DNA of 64,000 nucleotides from Cycloclasticus pugetii PS-1 (GCF_000384415.1 NZ_ARVU01000001.1:1054001-1118000), one strand, 5' to 3'. Shown: positions 41,328 through 51,109, numbered from the stretch's first letter. Translations and numbers: made by a program. Notes: a model not told the origin generated them from the letters alone.

Positions 41328-42426
41328 ATGCGTGAGCTTAACCCAATCATTAATAAGATTAGTGACCTAAAAGAGCGTACTTTATCGCTTAGGGGGTACC
41401 TTTGACTTCGAAACAAAAGACGAGCGTTTAACCGAGGTTTTACGCGAATTAGAAGACCCTGACGTATGGAATGATCCTGATCGAGCACAAACATTGGGTA
41501 AGGAACGTGGCCAACTAGAACTTGTTGTCAATACTATTAATGAATTAACTAGCGCGTTAGCAGATGCAAGTGACCTGTTGGAAATGGCTGTTGACGAAGA
41601 TGATGATGAGACAGTCGCGACAATAGAAGAAGACTTATTATCTTTTGAAAAAAAAGTAGCGGCACTTGAATTTCAACGCATGTTTGCAGGTGAGATGGAT
41701 GCAAATAATGCTTTCTTAGATATTCAAGCAGGCTCAGGTGGCACAGAGGCCCAAGATTGGGCTGAAATGATTTTGCGTATGTACCTGCGGTGGGCGGAGC
41801 AACATGATTTTAAGACAGATATCATCGAGATTTCAGCTGGTGATGTGGCCGGTATTAAAAGTGCAACAGTGTCTATTCAAGGAGATTATGTATTCGGTTG
41901 GTTAAAAACTGAAATTGGTGTGCATCGATTAGTGCGGAAATCACCATTTGATTCAGGTAACCGTCGTCATACATCTTTTGCTGCTGTTTTTGTATCACCA
42001 GAAATTGATGATGATATTGATATTGATATCAATCCAGCTGATTTGAGAATTGATGTGTATAGGGCCAGTGGGGCAGGTGGGCAGCATGTTAACAAAACAG
42101 AGTCTGCTGTGCGCATTACACATGAACCGACCAATACGGTTGTTCAATGTCAAAATGATCGATCGCAGCATAAAAATAAAGCCACAGCAATGAAGCAATT
42201 AAAAGCTAAGCTGTATGAGCTAGAAATGCAAAAGAAAATGGCTGATCAACAAGAGCAAGAAGAAAGCAAATCAGATATTGGCTGGGGAAACCAGATTAGG
42301 TCTTATGTATTAGACCAATCAAGAATTAAAGATTTACGTACAGGTGTCGAAACTGGCAATACACAAGCAGTCCTCGATGGGTCGTTAGACCAATTTATTG
42401 AAGCCAGTCTAAAAAGTGGAATTTAA
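41328..42426 (+). CDS. prfB: Peptide chain release factor 2 (+1 frameshift)
   Basis: RF2 releases peptides at UGA and UAA. Translation starts at ATG 41328, reads 25 codons ending L-R-G-Y-L, and meets in-frame UGA at 41403-41405. A +1 shift that skips T41403 continues as D-F-E-T-K to 42426, giving 365 residues, as in E. coli. After the shift, the SPF anticodon-like motif falls at 205-207 and GGQ at 250-252, the exact E. coli numbers. The coordinates are join(41328..41402, 41404..42426). An ATG at 41494 is an internal codon and not the start. Confidence 0.96.
41391..41406 (+). promoter_or_regulatory. prfB programmed +1 frameshift site
   Basis: The canonical cassette is present: an internal Shine-Dalgarno AGGGGG (41391-41396), the spacer TAC, the slippery CTT, then TGA followed by C (41397-41406). 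Low RF2 slows UGA reading and favours the shift, so RF2 regulates its own synthesis. This is well established for the E. coli gene. Confidence 0.95.
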
Positions 42427-42429
42427 GTG

Positions 42430-43938
42430 ATGAGTGAACAAAAGAACAATAACCCAGAGCACGATGAGAATAAATTAATTGCGGTTCGTCGTGAAAAACT
42501 CGCTGAGATAAAAAAATCAGGCAATGCTTACCCTAATGATTTTAAGCGCCAACACTATGCTGAAAGCTTACAAGCCGACTATGATCAATTTGATAAAGAA
42601 ACATTAGAAACTAAAGCAGTTAACGTTTCTTTAGCTGGCCGCTTAATGGGTAAACGCGTTATGGGTAAAGCGAGCTTTGCTCACATACAAGATATGACTG
42701 GGCGTATGCAACTATTCGTTCAACGAGACAGCCTGCCTGAAGGGCATTATCAAACATTTAAAAGTTGGGATATCGGTGACATTCTAGCGGTTGAAGGCGT
42801 TTTATTTAAAACCAAAACGGGTGAGTTATCAGTTCGCGTTGCATCAATTAGATTGCTAACAAAGTCTTTACAGCCCTTACCTGAAAAATTTCATGGGCTC
42901 ACAGATCAAGAACAACGTTATCGCCAGCGGTATGTTGACTTGATTATGAACGAAGAGTCACGAAAGGTATTTCAAACACGTAGTAAAGTGGTTAGCTATA
43001 TTCGTCAATACCTCGTTGATCATAACTTTATGGAAGTTGAAACCCCAATGATGCATGTCATTCCAGGTGGTGCAACGGCTAAACCATTTGCAACGCATCA
43101 CAATGCCTTGGATATGGAGTTGTTTTTACGTATTGCCCCTGAATTGTATCTAAAACGCTTAGTCGTTGGTGGTTTTGAACGAGTTTTTGAGATTAATCGT
43201 AGCTTTAGAAATGAGGGACTTTCAACACGTCATAATCCTGAGTTTACAATGCTTGAGTTTTATCAGGCGTTTTCAGATTACAAAGATATGATGGATTTAA
43301 CTGAAGATATGCTTCGTTCACTGACTGAACGTGTTCTTGGAACAAATATCGTTCATTATCAAGGTGAGGATTATGACTTAGGTAAGCCTTTTAGGCGTAT
43401 GTCGGTTATTGAGTCTATTTTGCATTATAACAACGATATAACTCGGGAAAACTTGGCAACAAAAGAAGCTGCATTAGAAGTGACTAAACGCTTAAAAATT
43501 CCAGTTGAAGACAGTTATGGACTAGGGAAAATTCAAATTGAGATATTTGAAAAAACGGTTGAAGAGAAGCTTCATGAACCAACGTTTATTACTGAGTACC
43601 CAACAGAAGTGTCACCGCTTGCCCGTAGAAGCGACAAAGACCCGTTTGTAACCGATCGGTTCGAGTTTTTTGTTGGCGGGCGTGAAGTAGCTAATGGCTT
43701 TTCAGAGCTTAATGATTCAGAAGACCAAGCTGAACGTTTTAAACAGCAAGTAGAAGATAAGGAAGCAGGTGATGATGAGGCTATGCATTACGACGCAGAT
43801 TACATTCGTGCACTAGAAGTGGGTATGCCCCCAACCGCAGGTGAAGGAATTGGTATAGACCGTTTGGTTATGTTTTTAACTGATTCGGCTTCAATCAGGG
43901 ATGTAATTTTATTCCCTCATATGAAATTAGAAAACTAA
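42430..43938 (+). CDS. lysS: Lysyl-tRNA synthetase, class II
   Basis: This charges tRNA(Lys). It has 502 residues. An N-terminal OB fold (about 60-170) is followed by the class-II core: motif 2 is [20 protein letters not shown] and motif 3 is GIGIDRLVM. The start is ATG 42430; GTG 42427 immediately before it is an alternative. It follows prfB by three bases, the same prfB-lysS pair as in E. coli. Confidence 0.96.
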   Translation: MSEQKNNNPEHDENKLIAVRREKLAEIKKSGNAYPNDFKRQHYAESLQADYDQFDKETLETKAVNVSLAGRLMGKRVMGKASFAHIQDMTGRMQLFVQRDSLPEGHYQTFKSWDIGDILAVEGVLFKTKTGELSVRVASIRLLTKSLQPLPEKFHGLTDQEQRYRQRYVDLIMNEESRKVFQTRSKVVSYIRQYLVDHNFMEVETPMMHVIPGGATAKPFATHHNALDMELFLRIAPELYLKRLVVGGFERVFEINRSFRNEGLSTRHNPEFTMLEFYQAFSDYKDMMDLTEDMLRSLTERVLGTNIVHYQGEDYDLGKPFRRMSVIESILHYNNDITRENLATKEAALEVTKRLKIPVEDSYGLGKIQIEIFEKTVEEKLHEPTFITEYPTEVSPLARRSDKDPFVTDRFEFFVGGREVANGFSELNDSEDQAERFKQQVEDKEAGDDEAMHYDADYIRALEVGMPPTAGEGIGIDRLVMFLTDSASIRDVILFPHMKLEN

Positions 43939-43968
43939 CCGTTTTACTCGATTTCTAAGGTGTATTTC

Positions 43969-44565
43969 TTAGGCATGGATTGGTGCTAGGCCCATTGCCC
44001 AAAGACTAACTGTCGCAACTAAAATTCCAACGATGGTTACTAAACCGATAGTAAGGACAGCACTGGCAAATAGAAAACCTCTTTCTTGATTAATTCCCAT
44101 TACAATGGGAATGCCGGTGTATAAAAGATAAACGGCATAAGCAATGGCGATAAGCCCCATAATAAAAATAAGCCAAGGGATGGGTGCGCTGGCAAAAATA
44201 CCACTCAGGAAGAAAGGTGAAAGTATCGTAATGCTTAATAACATACAGGTCGATAGATCTTTACTTGCCCCATATGTTGCTGCCATCCAATGGATTGCTT
44301 TACCTATAATCGCGGTGCCAATTATACAAGCCAAATAGAAAGCGACGGCTAGTGGAATGGTACTTTGATAAGTGAATCTAAAATTTCTGTCGCCAATATC
44401 CCAGCCAATTACTGCAGCACCAATGAAAGCAGATACTGCCGGGATTGCTGTCAATAAAAGGATATATTTATAAAAGCACTCAGCAATACTGATTTTTCTA
44501 TCACGGATCTTAATCCATTCTTTATCTGATCGTATGAATTTACCGGTAAGGTGTTTAAGTATCAT
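43969..44565 (-). CDS. Yip1-type multi-pass membrane protein
   Basis: This is a 198-residue hydrophobic protein with about five membrane segments, resembling the bacterial Yip1-domain (DUF1282) family. Its function is unknown. AAGGA precedes the start with good spacing. It is convergent with lysS and divergent from ctaG. An FNR-like site lies 87 bases upstream of its start, so oxygen-responsive expression is possible. Confidence 0.72.
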   Translation of the reverse strand: MILKHLTGKFIRSDKEWIKIRDRKISIAECFYKYILLLTAIPAVSAFIGAAVIGWDIGDRNFRFTYQSTIPLAVAFYLACIIGTAIIGKAIHWMAATYGASKDLSTCMLLSITILSPFFLSGIFASAPIPWLIFIMGLIAIAYAVYLLYTGIPIVMGINQERGFLFASAVLTIGLVTIVGILVATVSLWAMGLAPIHA

Positions 44566-44651
44566 TTGAATTCCTTTTTAAATTATTGGCTGATATCTCA
44601 GTAATAAGTATGAACTAATCTAAGTATCTATCTCTAAATATTAATACTTTC

Positions 44652-44665
44652 TTGATCTAGATCAT
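44652..44665. promoter_or_regulatory. FNR/Anr-like binding box
   Basis: TTGATCTAGATCAT matches the FNR consensus TTGATnnnnATCAA at nine of ten positions. It lies in the 197-base gap between the Yip1-type gene and ctaG. On the - strand a GATACT hexamer (44623-44628) would place transcription start near 44616, about 42 bases from the box centre, the class-II activator distance. The rest of the gap shows only the ctaG -10 element. No FNR gene is in the window. Confidence 0.45.
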
Positions 44666-44727
44666 TATTAATTTAATTGTTGTGCAATGAATATTTAAGA
44701 AGCTAATGCAGTACCGGGTAACACCTT

Positions 44728-44736
44728 TGTTATAAT
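44728..44736 (+). promoter_or_regulatory. Extended -10 promoter candidate for ctaG
   Basis: TGTTATAAT is a perfect extended -10 (TG-n-TATAAT), 26 bases before the ctaG ATG. There is no obvious -35, which extended -10 promoters can lack. Confidence 0.5.
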
Positions 44737-44762
44737 CTTGCTTTTTTACAATATTCATTTCA

Positions 44763-45593
44763 ATGCATTTACTTGATTTCCTTAAACCATGGGAGTTTTC
44801 ACCTGTCTTAATGGTGTCATTCTTATTGCTCTTTTGGTTATATACGCGTGGTTTTATGGCGATTAAGAGGGTGGATAGAACGGCTAAAACGTATTGGCAG
44901 GCAGTCAGTTTTTATATTGGTTTGTTCTCAATATATATTGTTTCTCATACCTACATTGATTACCTGTCTCAGTATATGTTTTGGGTGCATCGTTTCCAGC
45001 ATTTAGTTTTGCATCATTTAGCACCCATGTTAATGGTTCTGGGTGCTGTGGAAATTGTGCGTAAAGGCTTGCCGAATTACTGGCCGTGCTGGTCGTCTGT
45101 GCCAACACTTATTAGGTGGCCTTGTGAGCGTCTATACCACCTTATTCAACACCCTGTGTTAGCCCCTATTTTGTTTGTTGGTTTAATTTATTTGTGGCTA
45201 ATACCCGACATTCACTTTATAGCGATGCTCAGTAAGAAGTTGTATTATGTAATGAACTGGTCGATGCTTCTTGATGGCTTTTTATTTTGGTGGTTGGTAT
45301 TAGGCCCCGAATGGCGTGGGGAAGGGAAGGGGTTTAAAACGCGTATCATCATGATGTTCGTCGTTGTTGTTCCTCAACAATTATTAGGGGCTTATTTAAC
45401 CTTTAGTACCGATGTTATTTATGATGTATATGATGTGTGTGGCCGTGCATGGCCCATTAGCCCTATAGCTGATCAAATTTATGGTGGTATTATTACGTGG
45501 ATTCCAGCTAGCATGATGAGTGTTTTAGGGCTTGTTTTAGTATTACGTCGCCGTTTGAATTATCAAAAAAATGAAAATTATGAAAAAAATTAA
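44763..45593 (+). CDS. ctaG: Caa3-type CtaG oxidase assembly protein
   Basis: This is a 276-residue membrane protein of the Caa3_CtaG family (about seven segments) with the His-rich WVHRFQHLVLHHLAPMLMVLG segment. The family is needed for copper-site assembly of cytochrome c oxidases. It overlaps the SCO gene, another copper-delivery factor. No oxidase subunit gene is in the window, so the target oxidase lies elsewhere. The mitochondrial Cox11-type CtaG is a different family. Confidence 0.85.
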   Translation: MHLLDFLKPWEFSPVLMVSFLLLFWLYTRGFMAIKRVDRTAKTYWQAVSFYIGLFSIYIVSHTYIDYLSQYMFWVHRFQHLVLHHLAPMLMVLGAVEIVRKGLPNYWPCWSSVPTLIRWPCERLYHLIQHPVLAPILFVGLIYLWLIPDIHFIAMLSKKLYYVMNWSMLLDGFLFWWLVLGPEWRGEGKGFKTRIIMMFVVVVPQQLLGAYLTFSTDVIYDVYDVCGRAWPISPIADQIYGGIITWIPASMMSVLGLVLVLRRRLNYQKNENYEKN

Positions 45594-46161
45594 GTCCATT
45601 GCCGCTATAGCTATCCTTATCACATTATCAGCATGTGCTGAAGACGAGCCGACACGTTTAACCAATGTCAGTGGTTTAATACCAGACCTTAGTTTTGAAC
45701 TTATTGATGAAGATAATAAGGTGGTGACAGCAAGTGATTACCATGGTTACACAGTAGCGTTATTTTTTGGTTTTACCAATTGTCCAGGAATCTGTCCAAC
45801 GACCATGCACCAACTATCACAGGTGTTAGCCGACGTTGACCCTGAGGGTTCTTCGATGAAAGTTTTATTTGTCTCGGTTGACCCTAAGCGAGACACGGTA
45901 GAAAAACTTAAAAAATATACGGATATTTTTGGCCCAGCGTTTATTGGGCTTCGTGGCGATGAATCAGCGGTTAAAGAAATGACAAAAAAATACCGTGTGA
46001 CGTTTGGTTATGGTGATTCTGATGCCCAAGGCAATTACGAGGTTTCGCACAGTGGAGCGGTTTTTGTTTTTGATTCAAAGGGTGAGGCAAAGTTATTAGC
46101 AACTCAGTCATCAACGACAGAAGACATGATATATGATGTGAAAAAACTCGTTAATTTATAA
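45580..46161 (+). CDS. SCO1/SenC copper chaperone lipoprotein
   Basis: This thioredoxin-fold protein inserts copper into the CuA site of cytochrome oxidase. It has 193 residues. The lipobox LSAC (Cys19) predicts membrane anchoring. The copper ligands are C68 and C72 (NCPGICP) and H157 (SHSGAVFVF). The start is ATG 45580, which gives a clean lipoprotein signal; ATG 45571 in frame is an alternative. Both overlap the end of ctaG. Its last codons form the stem of the terminator. Confidence 0.92.
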   Translation: MKKIKSIAAIAILITLSACAEDEPTRLTNVSGLIPDLSFELIDEDNKVVTASDYHGYTVALFFGFTNCPGICPTTMHQLSQVLADVDPEGSSMKVLFVSVDPKRDTVEKLKKYTDIFGPAFIGLRGDESAVKEMTKKYRVTFGYGDSDAQGNYEVSHSGAVFVFDSKGEAKLLATQSSTTEDMIYDVKKLVNL

Positions 46162-46176
46162 ATTAACGAGTTTTTT
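46141..46176. terminator. Perfect palindromic terminator, likely bidirectional
   Basis: A 36-base perfect palindrome has left part AAAAAACTCGTTAATT and right part AATTAACGAGTTTTTT, with T-runs on both strands. It covers the last six codons of the SCO gene, and the TAA stop lies at its centre. It faces the convergent ygfZ gene, so it can end transcripts from the left and, as it is symmetrical, from the right. Confidence 0.85.
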
Positions 46177-46279
46177 AGTCACGATGCTCTGGCTGATTTT
46201 GATCGTCTGGTATCAGGGTTGATAAAAAGCAGCTTGTAAATATAGCCTCTTATCGTTACGCACTACATTATTGCAAACT

Positions 46280-47161
46280 TTATTCCCCTAAGCCGTAAGT
46301 TGGTTTATGTAGAGTTAGCTCACTTTTATCATCTAACTGCAGTGCTTCATCATTAATAAACGATGTTTTAAGGACGACTAGTCCGGTGTTGGTTTCACCA
46401 CCTATATTAAGTGAATTTAATATAGTCCCAACACTGTTAGGGTCGTCAGGACAATGGATGCTTTCACCTGCGGCGCGATCTTTTTCTGTGTGAAATTGAA
46501 CCAACCGCCTTTTAACGGTGCCTTTATAATGCATTCTAGCGACAACTTCCTGCCCCGTATAACAGCCTTTTTGAAAATTAATTCCATTCAAAAGGTCCAT
46601 ATTTAACATTTGTGGGATAAATAACTCGCTTGTCTCTGTTGTTATTTCTGGAATGCATTCATTAATCAATAGTAGCTGCCAATCTGTCTCGTTGCTCTGT
46701 AATGCTATTGATGGGTCTGTCTTAGCAGTCGTGTATTGTTGGGTTGCAACGATTAATAAGGAAAGCTCGCTATCAGATTGATATTTAATGCTTTTTAAAG
46801 GCGCTAATAAGCTGCTCATTGCTGGAGGGAGAGGCTGGTTTATGCCAAATACTTTGTAGTCATTTGATGCGTCAGTAATCTCAACCTTTGATCGAAATAC
46901 AAACATTTTCATACGTTTGATAATAATTGAGGCCATATCACTAGATAAAACCATGTAATAGGTTTCGTCGTGTTTTATTAGGTGAAATAATGTAATTACT
47001 CTGCCTTTTGGGTTACATACGGCTCCAAAAACAGCGTCAGAGTTTTTTAAAGTCAATACGTCACAAGTTGTTTGGCCTTGTAAAAAATGAGCTGCATCCT
47101 CTCCTGAAAAAGCAATAATTTTCTTACTACTTGAAAGGTCATATAGGGTAGTTGTATTCAT
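46280..47161 (-). CDS. ygfZ: YgfZ/GcvT-like Fe-S maintenance protein
   Basis: This folate-binding protein supports Fe-S enzymes and tRNA methylthiolation. It has 293 residues. The signature KGCYTGQEVVARMHYKG is intact, including the conserved Cys. The start is uncertain: ATG at 47161 gives MNTTTLYDLSSS, while an in-frame ATG at 47191 adds ten residues without homology; neither has a clear Shine-Dalgarno. It is divergent from the sdh locus, as ygfZ is next to sdhE in E. coli. Confidence 0.88.
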   Translation of the reverse strand: MNTTTLYDLSSSKKIIAFSGEDAAHFLQGQTTCDVLTLKNSDAVFGAVCNPKGRVITLFHLIKHDETYYMVLSSDMASIIIKRMKMFVFRSKVEITDASNDYKVFGINQPLPPAMSSLLAPLKSIKYQSDSELSLLIVATQQYTTAKTDPSIALQSNETDWQLLLINECIPEITTETSELFIPQMLNMDLLNGINFQKGCYTGQEVVARMHYKGTVKRRLVQFHTEKDRAAGESIHCPDDPNSVGTILNSLNIGGETNTGLVVLKTSFINDEALQLDDKSELTLHKPTYGLGE

Positions 47162-47297
47162 ATGCTTAGACTTACAATTCATGAGAGACATATTGTAACG
47201 TTAAAAAATTATGTTGCGGCACAAAAACCGTCAGTATATCCTTGAATATAAATGACTGATGTTTTAATCTAACGAGCTTCTGAATTGAGGTGTTTTA

Positions 47298-47459
47298 ATG
47301 CGCAAAGAACTGGAACCAGCAGAGCAATTAAAAAAAAATAATGCTGAAAAAGACAATAAGCCTACACCGGAATTAACAAAAGAAATCAATGGTCGTTCTG
47401 GTCCAGAACCAACTCGCTACGGGGATTGGGAAAAGAACGGAAGATGCATTGATTTTTAA
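47298..47459 (+). CDS. SDHAF4-like (DUF1674) small protein
   Basis: This is a 53-residue protein beginning MRKELEPAEQLKK. The C-terminal half, GPEPTRYGDWEKNGRCIDF, matches the DUF1674/SDHAF4 signature nearly exactly. Eukaryotic SDHAF4 binds flavinylated SdhA and promotes its joining to SdhB. GAGG lies seven bases before the ATG. It heads the sdh operon, 30 bases before sdhC, fitting an assembly role. The short length makes it easy to miss. Confidence 0.9.
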   Translation: MRKELEPAEQLKKNNAEKDNKPTPELTKEINGRSGPEPTRYGDWEKNGRCIDF

Positions 47460-47489
47460 TATATTTTTTACATCATCAAGAGGGTTTAC

Positions 47490-47885
47490 ATGAGTAGTAA
47501 TAACAGACCACTATCACCGCACCTAGATGTTTACAGGTTGCCATTATCAGCATTGCTTTCAATCGTTCATCGCGGTACAGGGGCTTTTTTAACGCTTGGG
47601 ACTCTTGTTCTAGTTTGGTGGTTAATGGCGTTAGCCGGCGGTGAAGAATCGTTTATCTCTGCACAACAGTTTATGGGGAGTTTTATAGGGCGATTGGTTT
47701 TGTTTGGTTGGACATTTGCTTTGTTTTTTCATTTATCAAACGGCATTAGGCACTTGGTTTGGGATGCTGGTTATTGTTTTGAAAAAGCTGACGTTGAAAA
47801 AACGTCTTATATTGTCTTAGGGGTATCTGCTTTCTTAACAATTGTTGTTTGGATTGTTGCCTTTTCATCTGGAGCGGGAGCATAA
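47490..47885 (+). CDS. sdhC: Succinate dehydrogenase cytochrome b556 subunit
   Basis: This membrane anchor binds heme b and quinone. It has 131 residues, three membrane segments, and an N-terminal RPLSPHLDVYRLPLSALLSI typical of SdhC. SIVHRGTG gives conserved Ser and Arg near the quinone site, and the heme-ligand His is in FFHLSNGIRHLVWD. Confidence 0.94.
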   Translation: MSSNNRPLSPHLDVYRLPLSALLSIVHRGTGAFLTLGTLVLVWWLMALAGGEESFISAQQFMGSFIGRLVLFGWTFALFFHLSNGIRHLVWDAGYCFEKADVEKTSYIVLGVSAFLTIVVWIVAFSSGAGA

Positions 47886-47886
47886 C

Positions 47887-48267
47887 ATGAGTTTAAGATC
47901 ACCACTTGGCCAGGCTAAAGGCCTAGGTTCAGCAAAAGACGGTTTACACCACTGGTGGGCTCAACGTGTAACGGCCGTTGCCCTTATTCCATTAACAATT
48001 TGGTTTGCGTTTAAAGTGGCTGTACTCAGCATGGCTGATTACACAACCGTTGTAGACTGTATTGGCACGCCTTGGTCTGCTGCTTTGATTGTTAGTTTAG
48101 TTGTTGCTGCTTTCTATCATGCCGCATTGGGTATGCAAGTTATTTACGAGGACTATATTGGTGCTAAGGCTGTACGAATTGCCGCCATTATGGGGACTAA
48201 CTTATTATTATTTTTATTGGCCGCTGCAAGCATTATTGCTGTGGTACGCATTGCTGTGGGAGGCTAG
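47887..48267 (+). CDS. sdhD: Succinate dehydrogenase membrane anchor
   Basis: This is the second membrane anchor of complex II. It has 126 residues and three membrane segments, with AAFYHAALGMQVIYEDY carrying the heme/quinone-side residues. I chose ATG 47887, one base after the sdhC stop; an in-frame start 45 bases upstream would lie within sdhC and is unlikely. Confidence 0.92.
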   Translation: MSLRSPLGQAKGLGSAKDGLHHWWAQRVTAVALIPLTIWFAFKVAVLSMADYTTVVDCIGTPWSAALIVSLVVAAFYHAALGMQVIYEDYIGAKAVRIAAIMGTNLLLFLLAAASIIAVVRIAVGG

Positions 48268-48273
48268 AGCTGT

Positions 48274-50067
48274 ATGAGTATTGAAGATTATAAAATAACC
48301 GAACACAAGTACGATGTTGTGGTGGTCGGTGCTGGCGGTGCTGGTTTACGTGCAACCTTTGGGATGGCGCAAAAAGGCTTAAAAACAGCGTGTATTACTA
48401 AAGTTTTTCCTACGCGTAGTCATACTGTTGCTGCGCAAGGTGGTATTAGTGCAGCGTTAGGTAATATGGGTAAAGATGATTGGCGCTGGCATATGTATGA
48501 CACCGTCAAAGGGTCTGATTGGTTGGGTGACCAAGATGCTATTGAGTATATGTGTCGTGAAGCGATTCCTGCAATTGTTGAGCTTGAACATTATGGTGTG
48601 CCATTTTCTCGTACAGAAGAAGGCAAAATCTATCAGCGTCCTTTCGGTGGGATGACCACTAATTATGGTGAAGGGACTGCACAACGTACTTGTGCAGCGG
48701 CTGACCGAACAGGTCATGCAATCCTTCATACGCTATATCAACAATCTTTAAAACATGATGCAGAGTTCTTCATTGAGTACTTTGCGCTTGATTTAATTAT
48801 GGATGACGACGGTGTATGTCGTGGTGTATTAGCACTTAAAATGGACGACGGTACGCTTCATCTGTTCCGTTCACACATGGCTGTCATGGCAACCGGTGGG
48901 TACGGGCGTTCATACTTCTCTTGCACCTCTGCGCACACCTGCACTGGTGATGGTAATGCTATGGCGTTAAGAGCTGGCTTGCCTCTACAAGATATGGAAT
49001 TTGTTCAATTCCATCCCACAGGTATATACGGCTCAGGTTGTTTGATTACTGAAGGTGTGCGTGGTGAAGGTGGCTATTTAACTAATTCTAAGGGTGAGCG
49101 CTTTATGGAGCGTTATGCGCCGAACGCTAAAGATTTGGCCTCTCGCGATGTAGTGAGTCGCTCCATGACGATTGAAATTAATGAAGGGCGTGGCGTTGGT
49201 CCAGATGGGGATCATATTAACCTTCATCTGGAACACTTAGGTCCTGAAGTTATTGAAGAACGTTTACCGGGTATTGCCGAAAGTGCAAAAATATTTGCAG
49301 GTGTAGATGTCAGCAAGGAACCTATTCCTGTTCTACCAACCGTGCATTACAACATGGGTGGTATTCCAACCAATTATAAAGGTGAAGTTGTTACTCTTGA
49401 TGGTGATAACCCAGATAAAGTTGTAGAAGGGTTGATGGCTATTGGTGAGGCTGCTTGTGTGTCTGTTCATGGTGCGAATAGATTAGGGTCAAATTCACTA
49501 TTAGATTTAGTAGTGTTTGGCCGTTCTGCAGCTATTAGAGCTGCTGAAGTGGTTAAACCTGGTACGGATCATCCAGACTTGGCAAAAACTGCCTGCGATA
49601 AAGCATTAACTCGCCTAGATAAGTTTAGAAATGCAAATGGTTCTAAAAGAACCTCAGAAGTTCGCCTAGATATGCAAAGAACCATGCAAAAGCATGCGGC
49701 TGTGTTTAGAACAGGTGAGTCTATGCAAGAAGGTGTTGAAAAACTTAGAGAAGTTCAAGAATCATTTAAAGACGTGTCGATCTCTGATCGTTCACTAATT
49801 TGGAACACTGATTTAATAGAAACACTGGAACTTGATAACTTATTGTCTCAAGCAGCGGTAACGATTGAAGGTGCTTTAAATAGAGAAGAAAGCCGTGGTG
49901 GTCATGCACGTGAGGATTTCCCAGATCGTGATGATGATAAATGGCATAAGCATTCAATTATGTGGTTTGACGATCAAAATAAGGTCAGTATTAAGTTCCG
50001 CCCTGTACATATGTATACATTGTCGGATGATGTGGATGTTGTTCCGCCTAAAAAGCGTGTCTACTAA
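48274..50067 (+). CDS. sdhA: Succinate dehydrogenase flavoprotein subunit
   Basis: This oxidises succinate with covalently bound FAD. It has 597 residues. The dinucleotide motif [12 protein letters not shown], the FAD-linking His in [15 protein letters not shown] and the active-site Arg regions ([25 protein letters not shown]) are present. Flavinylation would be aided by sdhE downstream. Confidence 0.97.
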   Translation: MSIEDYKITEHKYDVVVVGAGGAGLRATFGMAQKGLKTACITKVFPTRSHTVAAQGGISAALGNMGKDDWRWHMYDTVKGSDWLGDQDAIEYMCREAIPAIVELEHYGVPFSRTEEGKIYQRPFGGMTTNYGEGTAQRTCAAADRTGHAILHTLYQQSLKHDAEFFIEYFALDLIMDDDGVCRGVLALKMDDGTLHLFRSHMAVMATGGYGRSYFSCTSAHTCTGDGNAMALRAGLPLQDMEFVQFHPTGIYGSGCLITEGVRGEGGYLTNSKGERFMERYAPNAKDLASRDVVSRSMTIEINEGRGVGPDGDHINLHLEHLGPEVIEERLPGIAESAKIFAGVDVSKEPIPVLPTVHYNMGGIPTNYKGEVVTLDGDNPDKVVEGLMAIGEAACVSVHGANRLGSNSLLDLVVFGRSAAIRAAEVVKPGTDHPDLAKTACDKALTRLDKFRNANGSKRTSEVRLDMQRTMQKHAAVFRTGESMQEGVEKLREVQESFKDVSISDRSLIWNTDLIETLELDNLLSQAAVTIEGALNREESRGGHAREDFPDRDDDKWHKHSIMWFDDQNKVSIKFRPVHMYTLSDDVDVVPPKKRVY

Positions 50068-50087
50068 GATTTAACGAGGATAAATAA

Positions 50088-50873
50088 ATGGCTGAATTTA
50101 CACTTCCAAAAAACTCTGTAGTACAAGAGGGTAAAACTTACCCTGCACCTGAAGGTGCTACCAATATTCAAGCAGTTGAAATTTATCGTTGGGACCCAGA
50201 TAGCGGTGAAAACCCACGCGTTGATAAATACTTTCTTGACCTAGATACTTGTGGCCCAATGGTATTGGATGCCATTATCAAAATTAAAGATGAGGTTGAT
50301 TCAACATTAACTTTTCGCCGTTCTTGCCGTGAAGGAATTTGTGGCTCTTGTTCGATGAATATTAATGGTAGAAACACCTTGGCCTGTACCAAAGATATTG
50401 GTGATATTGATGGGCCTATTAAGATTTACCCCTTACCGCATATGCCCGTTGTAAAAGACATTGTGCCTGACCTAACGCACTTCTATGCTCAATACGCCTC
50501 TATCAAACCTTGGATTCAATCAACAACACCACCTCCACCTGATAAAGAGCGGCTACAGTCAAAAGAAGACCGCGCACAACTTGATGGTTTATATGAATGT
50601 ATTCTTTGTGCATGCTGTTCAACATCATGCCCAAGTTACTGGTGGAATGGTGATCGCTACCTAGGTCCAGCTATCTTGCTGCAAGCTTATCGTTGGTTAG
50701 CTGATTCGCGTGATGAAAATGCAGGTGAGCGTTTGGACGAGCTTGAAGATCCTTTCAAATTGTATCGTTGCCATACCATTATGAATTGTACTGAAACCTG
50801 TCCGAAAGGTTTGAATCCAGCAAAAGCCATCGCTGAGATTAAAAAACTATTAGTTGAACGAAAGATTGCTTAA
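50088..50873 (+). CDS. sdhB: Succinate dehydrogenase iron-sulfur subunit
   Basis: This passes electrons from FAD to quinone through three clusters. It has 261 residues. The [2Fe-2S] ligands are in [16 protein letters not shown] and TLACTKD; the [4Fe-4S] and [3Fe-4S] ligands are in [16 protein letters not shown] and [17 protein letters not shown]. It overlaps sdhE by one base. Confidence 0.97.
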   Translation: MAEFTLPKNSVVQEGKTYPAPEGATNIQAVEIYRWDPDSGENPRVDKYFLDLDTCGPMVLDAIIKIKDEVDSTLTFRRSCREGICGSCSMNINGRNTLACTKDIGDIDGPIKIYPLPHMPVVKDIVPDLTHFYAQYASIKPWIQSTTPPPPDKERLQSKEDRAQLDGLYECILCACCSTSCPSYWWNGDRYLGPAILLQAYRWLADSRDENAGERLDELEDPFKLYRCHTIMNCTETCPKGLNPAKAIAEIKKLLVERKIA

Positions 50874-51109
50874 TGTCTGATAAATCAAAGCTCCTTTGGC
50901 GCTGCCGACGTGGCGTGAAGGAGCTTGATGTTCTTTTTACTCGTTTTGTAGATACCTCTTATGATGCGCTCTCAGCAGCTGAAAAAGAGGCATTTAATAA
51001 ACTACTAGAAATTGAAGACCCTGAAATATTAGGTTTCATGCTCTATGGTGATATTCCAAAGGATCAAAACGTAGCCCGTATCGTTGAAAAAATTTGTACC
51101 GACCTTTGA
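50873..51109 (+). CDS. sdhE: SdhA flavinylation factor SdhE
   Basis: This promotes covalent FAD attachment to SdhA. It has 78 residues, with the conserved surface motif RRGVKELD (about 12-19) used for SdhA contact. It sits directly after sdhB, confirming function by context. It overlaps ygfX by 26 bases. Confidence 0.93.
   Translation: MSDKSKLLWRCRRGVKELDVLFTRFVDTSYDALSAAEKEAFNKLLEIEDPEILGFMLYGDIPKDQNVARIVEKICTDL

Noticed and set aside
42005-42034. GAT-rich tandem tract in prfB
   Set aside because: It encodes an Asp-Ile run in the normal RF2 frame. It is not a true repeat element.
41494-42426. Separate short RF2-like gene starting at ATG 41494
   Set aside because: It is the 3' part of prfB. 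The frameshift cassette and the preceding 25 codons restore the full 365-residue protein.
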